Below are positions 54,630-63,070 of a DNA stretch of 64,000 bases, piece after piece (positions within the stretch are counted from its first letter, which is position 1; the number at the start of each line of letters is the position of its first letter). The notes below the pieces were generated by a model. The model had not been told where the DNA came from. It searched no databases and was given only the letters and a program-made list of their open reading frames with translations. This DNA comes from Candidatus Andeanibacterium colombiense (GTDB lineage: Bacteria; Pseudomonadota; Alphaproteobacteria; Sphingomonadales; Sphingomonadaceae): NCBI GenBank assembly GCA_029202985.1, contig CP119316.1:3211001-3275000 (forward strand). The letters run 5' to 3'. Position numbers and translations under genes: made by a program.

Positions 54630-56045
54630 TCAGATCACGATCGTCTTGGTCTCGAGGAATTCCTCGAAGCCCCACACGCCGTATTGCTTGCCGTTGCCCG
54701 AGCGCTTGTAGCCGCCGAAGGGGCCGGCGGCGGTCCAGGCGGGATAGTTGATGTTGACCCAGCCGGCGCGGATCTGCCCGGCTACCTTGCGGGCGAGCGC
54801 GGGATCGGCGCTTTCGACATAGGCGGAGAGACCGAACTCGGTCGCATTGGCGATCCGCACCGCGTCCTCGACGTCCCTGTAGGTCATCAGGCACAGCACC
54901 GGGCCGAAAATCTCCTCGCGTGCGATGCGGGCCTCGGGCTCGACGGGTCCGAAGATTGTCGGGCGGGCGTAATAGCCGGTGTCGAGGTGGCCGGGCAGAC
55001 CGGGGCCGCCGGTGAGCAGCGGCTGGCCCTCGGCGATGGCTTCTTCGAGGATAGCGTTGACACGGCGGAACTGCGCTTCGTTAGAGAGCGGGCCATAGGT
55101 GACGCCCGGCTGATCCGGCGGGCCCACGGTGAAGCTCTCGGCGGCCGCGACCGCGATGGCGGCGGCTTCCTCGAACCGGTCTTCGGGCACCAGCATGCGG
55201 GTCGGCGCGGCGCAGGTCTGGCCGGCGTTCATCATGCAAGTGAACACGCCCTTGGGGATCGCTTCGGCAAAGTCCGCATCGGGCAGGATCACATTGGGGG
55301 ACTTGCCGCCGAGTTCTTGGTGGACCCGCTTGATCGTTGGCGCGGCGGCCGCGGCGATCGCTCCGCCGCCCGGGACCGAGCCGGTCATCGAGACCATGTC
55401 GACGTCGGGATGCTCGACCAGCCGCTGGCCGCAATCGCTGCCGCGCCCGTTGAGCAGGTTGAATACGCCGGGCGGGATGCCGGCGTCCTGCAGCGCCTCG
55501 GCCAGCAGGATACCGCACAGCGGGGCCTGCTCGCTCGGCTTGACGATCACCGTGCAGCCGGCGGCGATCGCGGGCACAGCCTTGCACAGCATCTGGCTGA
55601 CCGGCGCGTTCCAGCTGGTGATCGCGACCACCACGCCGACCGCCTCCTTGACCAGCTCGACCCGCTCGGTCGAGGGTTCGGAGAAGGGGTAGCTCGGCAG
55701 AAGGTCGAGGATCGCGTCGAAATGCGAGAGCGCCATGTGGCTCTGCCCGCCTGCAACCATCGTGGTGAGGCCGATCTCGCGGATCAGGTGCTCGGCGATT
55801 CTGGGCGCCGCCGCTTCGACCGCGGCGCGCATCCGGCGTAGCAATGCCATCCGCTCCTCGATCGAGCTGAAGCGCCAACTTTCAAAGGCCTTGCGTGCCG
55901 CCGCGACCGCATGGTCGGCGTCGAAGGCATTGCCCAGCGCGGCGTTGCCGATCACCGTGAAATCGGCCGGATTGCGGATTTCGACCTGTTCGTGGCCGAG
56001 CGGAGCAACCCATTCCCCGCCGATATAAAAGCGTTGCGCGTCCAT
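54630..56045 (-). CDS. NAD(P)-dependent aldehyde dehydrogenase
   Basis: A 471-residue ALDH: SWNAPVSQMLCKAVPAIAAG, MTGSVPGGGAIA, catalytic Glu in HQELGGKSPN, catalytic Cys in NAGQTCAAPTR, and the C-terminal PFGGYKRSGNG block. It would oxidise the aldehyde made by the divergent GMC alcohol dehydrogenase. Start at ATG 56045 gives MDAQRFYIGGEWV, the standard N terminus; ATG 56057 is possible. The same frame stays open upstream across two other genes, which is a high-GC artefact. Confidence 0.92.
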   Translation of the reverse strand: MDAQRFYIGGEWVAPLGHEQVEIRNPADFTVIGNAALGNAFDADHAVAAARKAFESWRFSSIEERMALLRRMRAAVEAAAPRIAEHLIREIGLTTMVAGGQSHMALSHFDAILDLLPSYPFSEPSTERVELVKEAVGVVVAITSWNAPVSQMLCKAVPAIAAGCTVIVKPSEQAPLCGILLAEALQDAGIPPGVFNLLNGRGSDCGQRLVEHPDVDMVSMTGSVPGGGAIAAAAAPTIKRVHQELGGKSPNVILPDADFAEAIPKGVFTCMMNAGQTCAAPTRMLVPEDRFEEAAAIAVAAAESFTVGPPDQPGVTYGPLSNEAQFRRVNAILEEAIAEGQPLLTGGPGLPGHLDTGYYARPTIFGPVEPEARIAREEIFGPVLCLMTYRDVEDAVRIANATEFGLSAYVESADPALARKVAGQIRAGWVNINYPAWTAAGPFGGYKRSGNGKQYGVWGFEEFLETKTIVI

Positions 56046-56114
56046 GCCCGGTCTCATGCAGCAATTGAAATCGTATGACAATCTAGTATTACATCTTGCG
56101 ATTGGGAGATCGAG

Positions 56115-57725
56115 ATGCACGCCGCAAAGGCTGATTATATCATTGTCGGGGCCGGTTCGGCAGGCTGCGTCCTGGCCAATCGATTGAGTGAGGACCCGGC
56201 CGTCAGTGTGCTGCTGATCGAGGCGGGCGGTCAGGATCGCCACCCGCTGATGAAACTGCCCTTCGCCTTCATGAAGCTGCAATTCGTCAAGCGGCTGTCG
56301 TGGAATTACTGGAGCGAACCCGAGGAGGCGCTGGACGGGCGCAGACTGTGGTTGCCGCGCGGCAAGGTGCTGGGCGGAACTTCGTCGATCAACGGCATGG
56401 TCTATTCGCGCGGCCATCCGCTCGATTACGACGAATGGGAGGAACTCGGCGCGACCGGCTGGGGCTGGAAGGACGTGCTGCCCTATTTCCGCAAGTCGGA
56501 GGCGAACTGGCGCGGGGAGAGCGAATTCCACGGCGGCAGCGGTCCGCTGACGGTTACTCCGGTCGATGTCTCGGGCCCGGTCTACGATGCGACCACCCAG
56601 ACCGCACGCAACCTCGGCTATGCGGTGACCGACGATCAGCATGGGGCCGAGACCGGCGAAGGCTTCGCTCCGCCCGAAGTGACGGTCGCGAAAGGTCGTC
56701 GGGCCAGTTCCGCGACGCAATATCTCCGCCCGGCGCTGAAGCGGCCGAACCTCACGGTGATCACCGGCGGGCTGGTCACGCGCGTGGTGATAGAGAACGG
56801 TCGCGCGACGGGGGTCGAACTCGCCGATGGTTCCGGGATGCATGCGGTCACGGCCGAACGCGAGGTGATCCTTTCGGCCGGCGCCTACAACTCGCCCAAG
56901 CTGCTGCTCCAGTCGGGCGTCGGCCCGGCGGACGAGTTGCGCGCATTGGGGATCGAGCCGCTGGTCGACCTGCCCGAGGTCGGGCGGAATCTGCAGGAGC
57001 ATCCGCTGACCGGGATCGGCTATGAATTGAACCAGCCGGTCGGGTTCGAGAACAATCTCCGCTTCGACCGGCTCGCGTGGAACCTCTCCAAATTCTACCT
57101 CGGCCTGCCGGGCCACGCCACGCAACTGCCGGTGACCAGCTTCGGCTTCATCCGCACCCAGGAAGGCCTCGCGCGGCCCGACGTGAAGGCCAATGTCTAT
57201 CCCACCCGGCTCGACGGGCGGGTGTGGTTCCCCGGCATCCGCAAAGGCGCGGGCCATGCGATGACGGTGTTCGCGGTGTTGCTGCGCCCGGAAAGCCGCG
57301 GCACGGTCAAGCTGCGTTCGGCCGATCCGGCGGAGCCGCCAAAGGTCCATATCAACATGTTCAAGGACCCGCCCGACCTGGAGACGATGCGCCGCACGGT
57401 CCGCCAGCTGCGGGATTTCTTCGCGGCCGAGCCGCTCGCCTCGCTTACCGGCAAGGAACTGATGCCGGGCGCGAATGTCCAGACCGACGACGAGATCGAC
57501 GCTTTCAATCGCAAGACCTGCATCCTCGCCCACCATGCGTCGAGCACCTGCGCGATCGGCCCGGTGGTCGATCCGCAACTGCGGGTGCACGGTGTCGAAG
57601 GGCTGCGGGTGGCCGATGCCTCGGTGATGCCGCGCGTGCTCGGCGGGAACACCAACGCGCCGGTGATGATGATCGGCGAGAAGGCGGCAGACCTGATTCT
57701 GGGGAAGGCGCCGCCCCCGTTCTGA
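56115..57725 (+). CDS. GMC-family FAD-dependent alcohol dehydrogenase/oxidase
   Basis: A 536-residue glucose-methanol-choline oxidoreductase. FAD motif YIIVGAGSAGCVLANRLSED (residues about 8-27), GMC signature PRGKVLGGTSSINGMVYSRG, and the catalytic His pair region LAHHASSTCAIGPVVD with the final NTNAPVMMIGEKAADLIL. It oxidises a primary or secondary alcohol to an aldehyde; the divergent ALDH would complete the step to the acid. GGGAGATCGAG precedes the ATG. The alcohol substrate is unknown, possibly an aryl-propanoid or glycol. Confidence 0.93.
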   Translation: MHAAKADYIIVGAGSAGCVLANRLSEDPAVSVLLIEAGGQDRHPLMKLPFAFMKLQFVKRLSWNYWSEPEEALDGRRLWLPRGKVLGGTSSINGMVYSRGHPLDYDEWEELGATGWGWKDVLPYFRKSEANWRGESEFHGGSGPLTVTPVDVSGPVYDATTQTARNLGYAVTDDQHGAETGEGFAPPEVTVAKGRRASSATQYLRPALKRPNLTVITGGLVTRVVIENGRATGVELADGSGMHAVTAEREVILSAGAYNSPKLLLQSGVGPADELRALGIEPLVDLPEVGRNLQEHPLTGIGYELNQPVGFENNLRFDRLAWNLSKFYLGLPGHATQLPVTSFGFIRTQEGLARPDVKANVYPTRLDGRVWFPGIRKGAGHAMTVFAVLLRPESRGTVKLRSADPAEPPKVHINMFKDPPDLETMRRTVRQLRDFFAAEPLASLTGKELMPGANVQTDDEIDAFNRKTCILAHHASSTCAIGPVVDPQLRVHGVEGLRVADASVMPRVLGGNTNAPVMMIGEKAADLILGKAPPPF

Positions 57726-57751
57726 AATTGGCGATTGACGCGCTCCGAAGA

Positions 57752-57776
57752 ATCGTCTTACCAAACTGACTAACAA
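57752..57776. promoter_or_regulatory. Candidate operator ATCGTCT...GACTAACAA before the MetE-like gene
   Basis: ATCGTCT (57752-57758) and GACTAACAA (57768-57776) match, with one gap, the region upstream of the ALDH operon (ATCGTCTAAC...TTTAGACAA, from 33936). Its reverse complement aligns with the region before Rieske 1 at about two thirds of positions. Confidence 0.4.
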
Positions 57777-57794
57777 TTCCACCGGAGAGTTTCC

Positions 57795-58973
57795 ATGAAG
57801 CGCAGTGACGACCGCATCCTCGTATCCCACGTGGGCCGCCTCTCGCCCGAGGACGCGAGCTTCCGCGCGATGGAGCAGCGCAAGTCGCGCGGGGAAGAGA
57901 TTCCCGACAGCGATTATCTCCCCGCGCTCGAAGGCGCGATGGCCGAGATGGTCCAGCGCCAGGTCGACATGGGGGTCGATGTGATCTCCGACGGCGAAGC
58001 CGGCCGGTTCAACACTTTCGCCAAATACGGCAAGCGGATCGATGGGATCGTTTACCGCGAAGCGAAGGTCGGCGAAGTCGGCGCACGCGTGTTCGACAGC
58101 CGCGAGCGCCGCGAGTTCCCGCAGTTCTACAAGGCCGCGGATGCCGAACGTTTCAAGGACGGCGCGCCGACCAACAATGCGATGCGGATGGTCGCGGTCG
58201 ATGCGCTCAAGGTGAAGAACATCGACATCATCGACAGCGAGCTGCAGCGCTTCCAGCGCGTGCTCGACAGCCTCGGGATCAAGGACCGCGATGCGTTCTT
58301 CCCGATGATGTCGCCCGGCTGGCTGCACCACTTCATCTTCGACGAGCACTACAAGAACGAGGAAGAGTTCATCCATGCTCTCGGCGAAGTGCTGCGCCCC
58401 GAATATGAGGCGATCGTCAACGCCGGCTTTATCCTCCAGCTCGACGGGCCCGACCTGCCTGACAAATGGGCCACGCTGGTGCCGAACATCACGATCGAGG
58501 AATACCGCAAGCAGTCGCGCCTGCGGGTCGAGGCGCTCAACTATGCCTTGCGCAACATCCCCGAGGACCGGGTGCGCTATCATTTGTGCTGGGGCAGCTG
58601 GAACGGCCCGCATATCGACGACATCCCGTTCAAGGAAGTCGTCGATCTGATGCTGGAGATCGACGCGCAGGCCTATACGTTCGAGGCCGGCAACGTGCGG
58701 CACGAGCACGAATGGAAGATCTGGCAGGACACCAGGCTGCCCGACGGCAAGATCATTATCCCGGGCGTGGTCAGCCACCGCACGATGACGATCGAACACC
58801 CCGAAGTGGTCGCCGACCGGATCCAGCGCTTCGCCGGCTGCGTCGGCCGCGAGAACGTCATCGCCGGGACCGATTGCGGCATGGGCGGCGGGCGCATGCC
58901 GCATGAGATCGGCTGGGCCAAGATCGCCGCGCTGGTGGAAGGCAGTGCGCTGGCGAGCAAGAATCTGTGGTGA
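57795..58973 (+). CDS. MetE C-terminal-like (methyltransferase / EaCoMT-type) protein
   Basis: A 392-residue TIM-barrel protein of the cobalamin-independent methionine synthase II family. It has no MetE N-terminal domain and is shorter than full MetE (about 750). Zinc ligands of the family are suggested by HLCWGSWNG (His and Cys) and the C-terminal VIAGTDCGMGGG (Cys), with Asp/Glu-rich VDVISDGEAGRFN at the start. Relatives include epoxyalkane:coenzyme M transferases and other thiol alkyltransferases. In a Rieske/O-demethylase island it could move a methyl or alkyl group to a thiol; this is a guess from fold and context. GGAGAG precedes the ATG. Confidence 0.85.
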   Translation: MKRSDDRILVSHVGRLSPEDASFRAMEQRKSRGEEIPDSDYLPALEGAMAEMVQRQVDMGVDVISDGEAGRFNTFAKYGKRIDGIVYREAKVGEVGARVFDSRERREFPQFYKAADAERFKDGAPTNNAMRMVAVDALKVKNIDIIDSELQRFQRVLDSLGIKDRDAFFPMMSPGWLHHFIFDEHYKNEEEFIHALGEVLRPEYEAIVNAGFILQLDGPDLPDKWATLVPNITIEEYRKQSRLRVEALNYALRNIPEDRVRYHLCWGSWNGPHIDDIPFKEVVDLMLEIDAQAYTFEAGNVRHEHEWKIWQDTRLPDGKIIIPGVVSHRTMTIEHPEVVADRIQRFAGCVGRENVIAGTDCGMGGGRMPHEIGWAKIAALVEGSALASKNLW

Positions 58974-58990
58974 GATTTTCCTCTGCCGTT

Positions 58991-59130
58991 GACGGGAGAG
59001 GGATACGGAAGCTTGGCCGCGCAGCGGTTTAGCTGGAGTTGGGTGAGGTTTGGTTTCTTAAGCGAAGGCAGCCCTCATCCAAGGTTCGCTAGCTCCGTTC
59101 CGGAGCAAGCTTCCCTATCCTTCTCCCGTC
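58991..59130. repeat. 140-bp element with 25-bp inverted termini
   Basis: Terminal arms 58991-59015 and 59106-59130 are inverted copies with 2 mismatches in 25. They flank 90 nt without coding sign. A further CTTCTCCC/GGGAGAAG hairpin overlaps the right end (59120-59141). The layout resembles a small MITE- or REP-like mobile repeat inserted between convergent genes; no transposase is nearby. Confidence 0.6.
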
Positions 59131-59152
59131 GATGGGAGAAGAAAGCGCTTTC

Positions 59153-59818
59153 TTAAAGTCCGCGCGCTTCCAGCGTCTCGAGCAGCAACCGCTCGAACCC
59201 TTCACGCCGGGCACGCCGCACCGCGATCACGTTCTTGCGGTCCTTCGCGCGCAGCGCCTGGAGCAATTCTTGCTTGTTGACCACGCTGCGTTCCTCGCCC
59301 GGACGGCGGGGCAGCGGCAGCAGGGCGCGGAAGCGGTCGGTCAGCGCCCACAGGCGCATCGCCTCGCGCATGATCGTCTTCTTCGGCGACAGCTCGAAGA
59401 TCAGCGTGTGGAAATGGCGGTGCTCGGCCCACCAGGCGGACCGGTCGCCCGCATCGAGCAATTCCTCGAGATGTTTTGCCCGGCGGTCGAGCTCGGCCAG
59501 CAATTCGTCGCTCGGCCATTCGATCGTGCTGAGCAGCTCGTCTTCGACCAGATGGCGCAGGGTGAACAGCTGCTCGGCCTCGTCGCGCGACAGGCGCGTG
59601 ACGAAGAAGCCGCGATTAGGATCATGCTCGATGATCCCTTCGGAGCTGAGCAGTTTCAGCGCTTCACGCACCGGAACGCGGCTCGCACTGAATTGCTCGG
59701 CCAGTTCGGTCTGGCCAAGGCGCATGCCTGGGGCAAGTGTTCCGCGCGCGATCAGCGAACGCAATTCGTTCGCGATCTTGGCCGGTACGCCCCCATCCGG
59801 TTTCGTAATTTCTACCAT
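59153..59818 (-). CDS. GntR family (FadR/FCD) transcriptional regulator
   Basis: A 221-residue regulator: N-terminal winged HTH (IANELRSLIARGTLAPGMRL, then TELAEQFSASRVPVREALKLL, residues about 15-60) and an all-helical FCD ligand domain with metal-site-like residues Asp/His in WWAEHRHFHTLIFEL. Such proteins control organic acid and aromatic catabolism. ATG 59818 with AAGGGA upstream is preferred over 59902. Divergent from the reductase gene at 59970. It is the only regulator seen within the island and the natural candidate for the GTTAGNC-type sites. Confidence 0.9.
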   Translation of the reverse strand: MVEITKPDGGVPAKIANELRSLIARGTLAPGMRLGQTELAEQFSASRVPVREALKLLSSEGIIEHDPNRGFFVTRLSRDEAEQLFTLRHLVEDELLSTIEWPSDELLAELDRRAKHLEELLDAGDRSAWWAEHRHFHTLIFELSPKKTIMREAMRLWALTDRFRALLPLPRRPGEERSVVNKQELLQALRAKDRKNVIAVRRARREGFERLLLETLEARGL

Positions 59819-59919
59819 TCCCTTGCATCCCCTTTGGCGCGGATTGCCTAACTTGGCAATTACCCAATCTCGCCCGCCCACAGGCTCGTTCGACGCCGGC
59901 ATTTATGTCTTGGCATTTT

Positions 59920-59945
59920 GACTAACAAAAAAGTAGACTATTTTG
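59920..59945. promoter_or_regulatory. AT-rich candidate operator between gntR and the reductase gene
   Basis: GACTAAC (59920-59926) and GTAGACTATTTT (59933-59944) occur in the 151-nt divergent region. GACTAAC is the half-site repeated before other units of the island, so gntR may be autoregulated. Confidence 0.4.
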
Positions 59946-59969
59946 CGAGAGATGAGGAACACCACGTAA

Positions 59970-60854
59970 ATGACGCAGATCGGTTTTATCGGGTTGGGGA
60001 TCATGGGGCGTCCGATGGCGGAGCATCTGCTCGCTGCGGGCCATGCGCTGCATGTGGCGAAATCGAGCGCCGCGGCGGGCGGGATGATTGCCGCGGGCGC
60101 CACCGGTCACGATGGTTTCGCGGCCGTCGCCGCAGCCTCCGAAGTCGTGATCCTGATGGTGCCGAACACTCCGGAAGTCGAAGCGGCCTTGTTCGGCGCG
60201 GACGGAATCGCCGAAGGGCTTGGAGGCGGCAAGCTGGTGATCGACATGAGCTCGATCGCGCCGATCGCCACCAAGGGCTTCGCAGTGCGGATCGCCGATC
60301 TCGGCTCCGACTATCTCGATGCGCCGGTTTCGGGCGGCGAGGTCGGCGCCAAGGCCGCAAGCCTGACGATCATGGTCGGTGGCAGCGATGCCGGTTTCGC
60401 CCAGGCCAAGCCGCTGTTCGAAGCGATGGGCAAGAACATCACCCATGTCGGGCCGAGCGGTTCCGGCCAGACCGCCAAGGTCGCCAACCAGATCATCGTC
60501 GCGCTCAGCATCGCCGCGGTCGGCGAGGCCTTGCTGTTCGCTTCGAAGGCCGGGGCCGATCCGGCCAAGGTGCGCGAGGCGCTGATGGGCGGCTTCGCCG
60601 GCTCCAAGGTGCTCGAAGTCCACGGCGAGCGGATGCTCAAGCGGACGTTCAGCCCGGGCTTCCGGATCGATCTTCACCACAAGGATCTCGCGCTCGCGCT
60701 GGCGGGCGCGGACGAACTCGGCATCCCGCTGCCGCAGACCGCATTCTGCGAACAATTGCTCAATACCGCGCGTGGAAACGGCGAGGGCGGGCTCGACCAT
60801 TCGGCGATCGTGAAACAACTTGAGCGGCTCGCAGGCCACTCGCTGGGAGAATGA
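59970..60854 (+). CDS. 3-hydroxyisobutyrate-dehydrogenase-family reductase
   Basis: A 294-residue beta-hydroxyacid dehydrogenase: N-terminal Rossmann motif IGFIGLGIMGRPMAEHLLAAG, substrate-binding DAPVSGGEVGAKAASLTIM, and catalytic Lys in SGQTAKVANQIIV. It is close to tartronate semialdehyde reductase (GlxR/GarR) and may convert a semialdehyde to a hydroxy acid or the reverse. It starts the operon next to gntR; its TGA overlaps the next ATG (ATGA). Confidence 0.92.
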   Translation: MTQIGFIGLGIMGRPMAEHLLAAGHALHVAKSSAAAGGMIAAGATGHDGFAAVAAASEVVILMVPNTPEVEAALFGADGIAEGLGGGKLVIDMSSIAPIATKGFAVRIADLGSDYLDAPVSGGEVGAKAASLTIMVGGSDAGFAQAKPLFEAMGKNITHVGPSGSGQTAKVANQIIVALSIAAVGEALLFASKAGADPAKVREALMGGFAGSKVLEVHGERMLKRTFSPGFRIDLHHKDLALALAGADELGIPLPQTAFCEQLLNTARGNGEGGLDHSAIVKQLERLAGHSLGE

Positions 60855-61819
60855 TGATGAAACGCTTTGCCGGATTGCTGCTGGCCGCCAGCACCCTAAC
60901 CATTGCCGGCTGTGCCGCCGCGCAGGAAACCGCTCCGGTTGCCAGCGCCGATCGCGCCGCGCAGACCGAAGCGACCCGCAAGGTCGCGACGGCCTTCCTC
61001 GACACCTATTTCATCAAGCACGATCTGAGCGCCTATGCCCAGTTCGCGAAGCCCGATTTCATCCAGCACAATCCGGGTATGGGTGACGGGGTCGAGGCGC
61101 AGCGCGCCTATATGAACAAGCTCTTCGCGATGCCCAAGCCGGTCCCGGCTCCACCGCCGCAGGCCCATGTGATCGATATGGTGCTGGTGGACGGGGATTT
61201 GTTCTCGGCGATGCACCACGGGGTCAACGCGGACGGGACCGGCAAATTGTTCGTCGACATCTGGCGGGTCGAGGACGGCAAGATCGCCGAGCACTGGGAC
61301 GTGATCCAGGACATGCCGCTCGACAGCGCGATGCCGCATCGCAACGGCATGGGCTGCGGGTTCCAGACCTATGCCGAGGCTCACGCGCGGCCCGATTCGA
61401 TTGTCGCTCCGGCCTGCGGCCTGCCCGATCCGAAGGTCAGCCGCGAACAGTCGCTCGCCGATTACCGCGCCTATGGCGACGAGGTCGGCAAGGGCGGCGT
61501 GGTGAGCGCGATCGATAAGTGGTTCCATCCGGACTACCGCCAGCACAGCCCGGTGATCGCCGACGGCAAGCAGGGCGCGATCGATTACCTGCAGGAGGAA
61601 TGGGGCAAGCCGAATGCGCCCAAGCCGGTGCTCGGCACCCAGCGGATCGTCGCCGAGGGCGACTTCGTGCTGGTCCACTACCTCTACAGCGTGGAGGGCG
61701 TCCCCGGCGAGGAAGCGCATATCGATGTGTTTCGCTTCAAGGACAACAAGATCTCCGAGCACTGGGATTTGAAGCAGAAGGTCCCCGATACCACCGCCAA
61801 TGGGCGCAAGATGTGGTGA
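60851..61819 (+). CDS. Tandem NTF2/SnoaL-like lipoprotein
   Basis: A 322-residue exported protein with a lipoprotein signal (lipobox IAGC, about residue 21) and two NTF2-like (SnoaL) domains: residues about 40-155 with FIQHNPGMGDG and DGKIAEHWDVIQDMP, and residues about 200-320 with YRQHSPVIADG and DNKISEHWDLKQKVP. The matched blocks show an internal duplication. SnoaL-type domains act as cyclases, hydratases or ligand binders; which applies here is unknown, but the export is unusual for a catabolic enzyme. ATG at 60851 is one of three consecutive ATGs; coupled to the reductase gene. Confidence 0.82.
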   Translation: MMMKRFAGLLLAASTLTIAGCAAAQETAPVASADRAAQTEATRKVATAFLDTYFIKHDLSAYAQFAKPDFIQHNPGMGDGVEAQRAYMNKLFAMPKPVPAPPPQAHVIDMVLVDGDLFSAMHHGVNADGTGKLFVDIWRVEDGKIAEHWDVIQDMPLDSAMPHRNGMGCGFQTYAEAHARPDSIVAPACGLPDPKVSREQSLADYRAYGDEVGKGGVVSAIDKWFHPDYRQHSPVIADGKQGAIDYLQEEWGKPNAPKPVLGTQRIVAEGDFVLVHYLYSVEGVPGEEAHIDVFRFKDNKISEHWDLKQKVPDTTANGRKMW

Positions 61820-62059
61820 TGCGTCGCATGGCCGCGCTCTTCGGTTGAGTTCTTCGTTCCGGTATTGAGAGCGACCGATGGTCGCGCCGCGATCCGGCGC
61901 CCATGCGCAATGCCCGATTGCCGCGTCGCCACGCGTCCCGCAATGACGAGGCTTCGCGCTTAAACTCTCCCTCAGCCGGGTTGACCGGCCCCCGAAGATA
62001 GTTATACGAAATTGTATTCTGTCGTCGCGCAAAGCGGCCATCCGGGAAGAGGTTCCGTC
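61820..62059. other. Intergenic region with repeat remnant and TATAC-like motif
   Basis: 240 nt without a gene I can support. It contains GCAATGACGA (61940-61949), the arm of the repeat at 53802, and GTTATAC-GAAATT-GTATTC (62001-62019), a weaker relative of the TATAC-N7-GTATA sites with a 6-nt spacer. The latter probably marks the promoter of the hydratase operon. Confidence 0.5.
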
Positions 62060-63070
62060 ATGATTATCGATTGCCACGGCCATGTCAGCGCGCCGGCGGA
62101 ATTGTGGGTCTACAAATCGCTGCTGCTGTCGCACCGCGGCGAACACGGCAAGCGCTTCCCCGAGCTGACCGACGAGCAGATCCTGAGCTACACCAACAAG
62201 AAGGAGATGGCCCCTTGCGGCCATCTCGATATGCTGGACCGGGCCGGAACCAACTACCAGCTGCTCAGCCCGCGGCCGTTCCAGATGATGCATTCGGAAA
62301 AGCCGGGTTTTCTCGTTCACTGGTTCACCGAAGCGACCAATGACATCATCGCGCGCCAGTGCCAGCTGTTGCCCGATCGCTTCGCGCCGATCTGTGGACT
62401 GCCGCAGGTCGCGGGCGAGCCGATCGAGAACGTGCTGCCCGAACTCGAGCGTTGCGTGAAGACGCTCGGCTTCAAGGGCTGCCTGCTCAATCCCGATCCC
62501 TATGAAAACTCGGGCACGGAAGCGCCGCCGATGGGGGATCGTTACTGGTATCCGCTGTACGAGAAGCTCGTCGAACTCGACGTCCCGGCGCATATCCACT
62601 CGGCCGGGTCGCGCTCGCAGAAGACGCCCTATACGCTGAACTTCCTGCTCGACGAGACCGTCGCGGTCTACGGGCTGATCCATTCGGACGTGTTCAAGGA
62701 TTTTCCGGCGCTCAAGATCGTCTGCAGCCATGGCGGCGGCGCGATCCCCTATCATGTCGGGCGCTTCCATGCCTCGGCGCTGCGCCGCGGCGGCGATTTC
62801 TATGAGGAAATGCGCAACATCTATTACGATACCGTGCTCTATTCCGAAGAGGCGCTGCGGCTGCTGATCAAGACGGTCGGCGCGGACAATTGCCTGTTCG
62901 GCGCGGAGTGCCCCGGGGTCGGCTCGGCGGTCGATCCGCATACCGGCAAGACGCTCGACGATATCGCGCCGTTCATCACCGGCTTCGACTGGCTGAGCCA
63001 GGCGGACAAGGACAAGATCATGTTCGGCAATGCGATCAAATTGTTCAAGCTGGACCCGCCCAAGGCATGA
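62060..63070 (+). CDS. Amidohydrolase-fold protein, LigJ-like 4-oxalomesaconate hydratase
   Basis: A 336-residue amidohydrolase_2-type barrel. Metal ligands fit the OMA hydratase LigJ: DCHGH at the N terminus, His in PAHIHSAG, SHGGGAIPYHVGRF, and a Glu in FGAECPG where decarboxylase relatives have Asp. The C terminus VDPHTGKTLDDI... GNAIKLFKL also parallels LigJ. LigJ hydrates 4-oxalomesaconate in the protocatechuate 4,5-cleavage pathway; the adjacent RraA-type aldolase is the expected next enzyme. ATG 62060 follows GGGAAGAGG. The hydratase role is inferred. Confidence 0.85.
   Translation: MIIDCHGHVSAPAELWVYKSLLLSHRGEHGKRFPELTDEQILSYTNKKEMAPCGHLDMLDRAGTNYQLLSPRPFQMMHSEKPGFLVHWFTEATNDIIARQCQLLPDRFAPICGLPQVAGEPIENVLPELERCVKTLGFKGCLLNPDPYENSGTEAPPMGDRYWYPLYEKLVELDVPAHIHSAGSRSQKTPYTLNFLLDETVAVYGLIHSDVFKDFPALKIVCSHGGGAIPYHVGRFHASALRRGGDFYEEMRNIYYDTVLYSEEALRLLIKTVGADNCLFGAECPGVGSAVDPHTGKTLDDIAPFITGFDWLSQADKDKIMFGNAIKLFKLDPPKA

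Noticed and set aside
54630..58904. A minus-strand frame open for 1424 codons
   Set aside because: Only the part up to about 56045-56057 is an aldehyde dehydrogenase. The rest is antisense to the GMC and MetE-like genes, has Arg/Asp/His-rich composition without domains, and is explained by high GC content.
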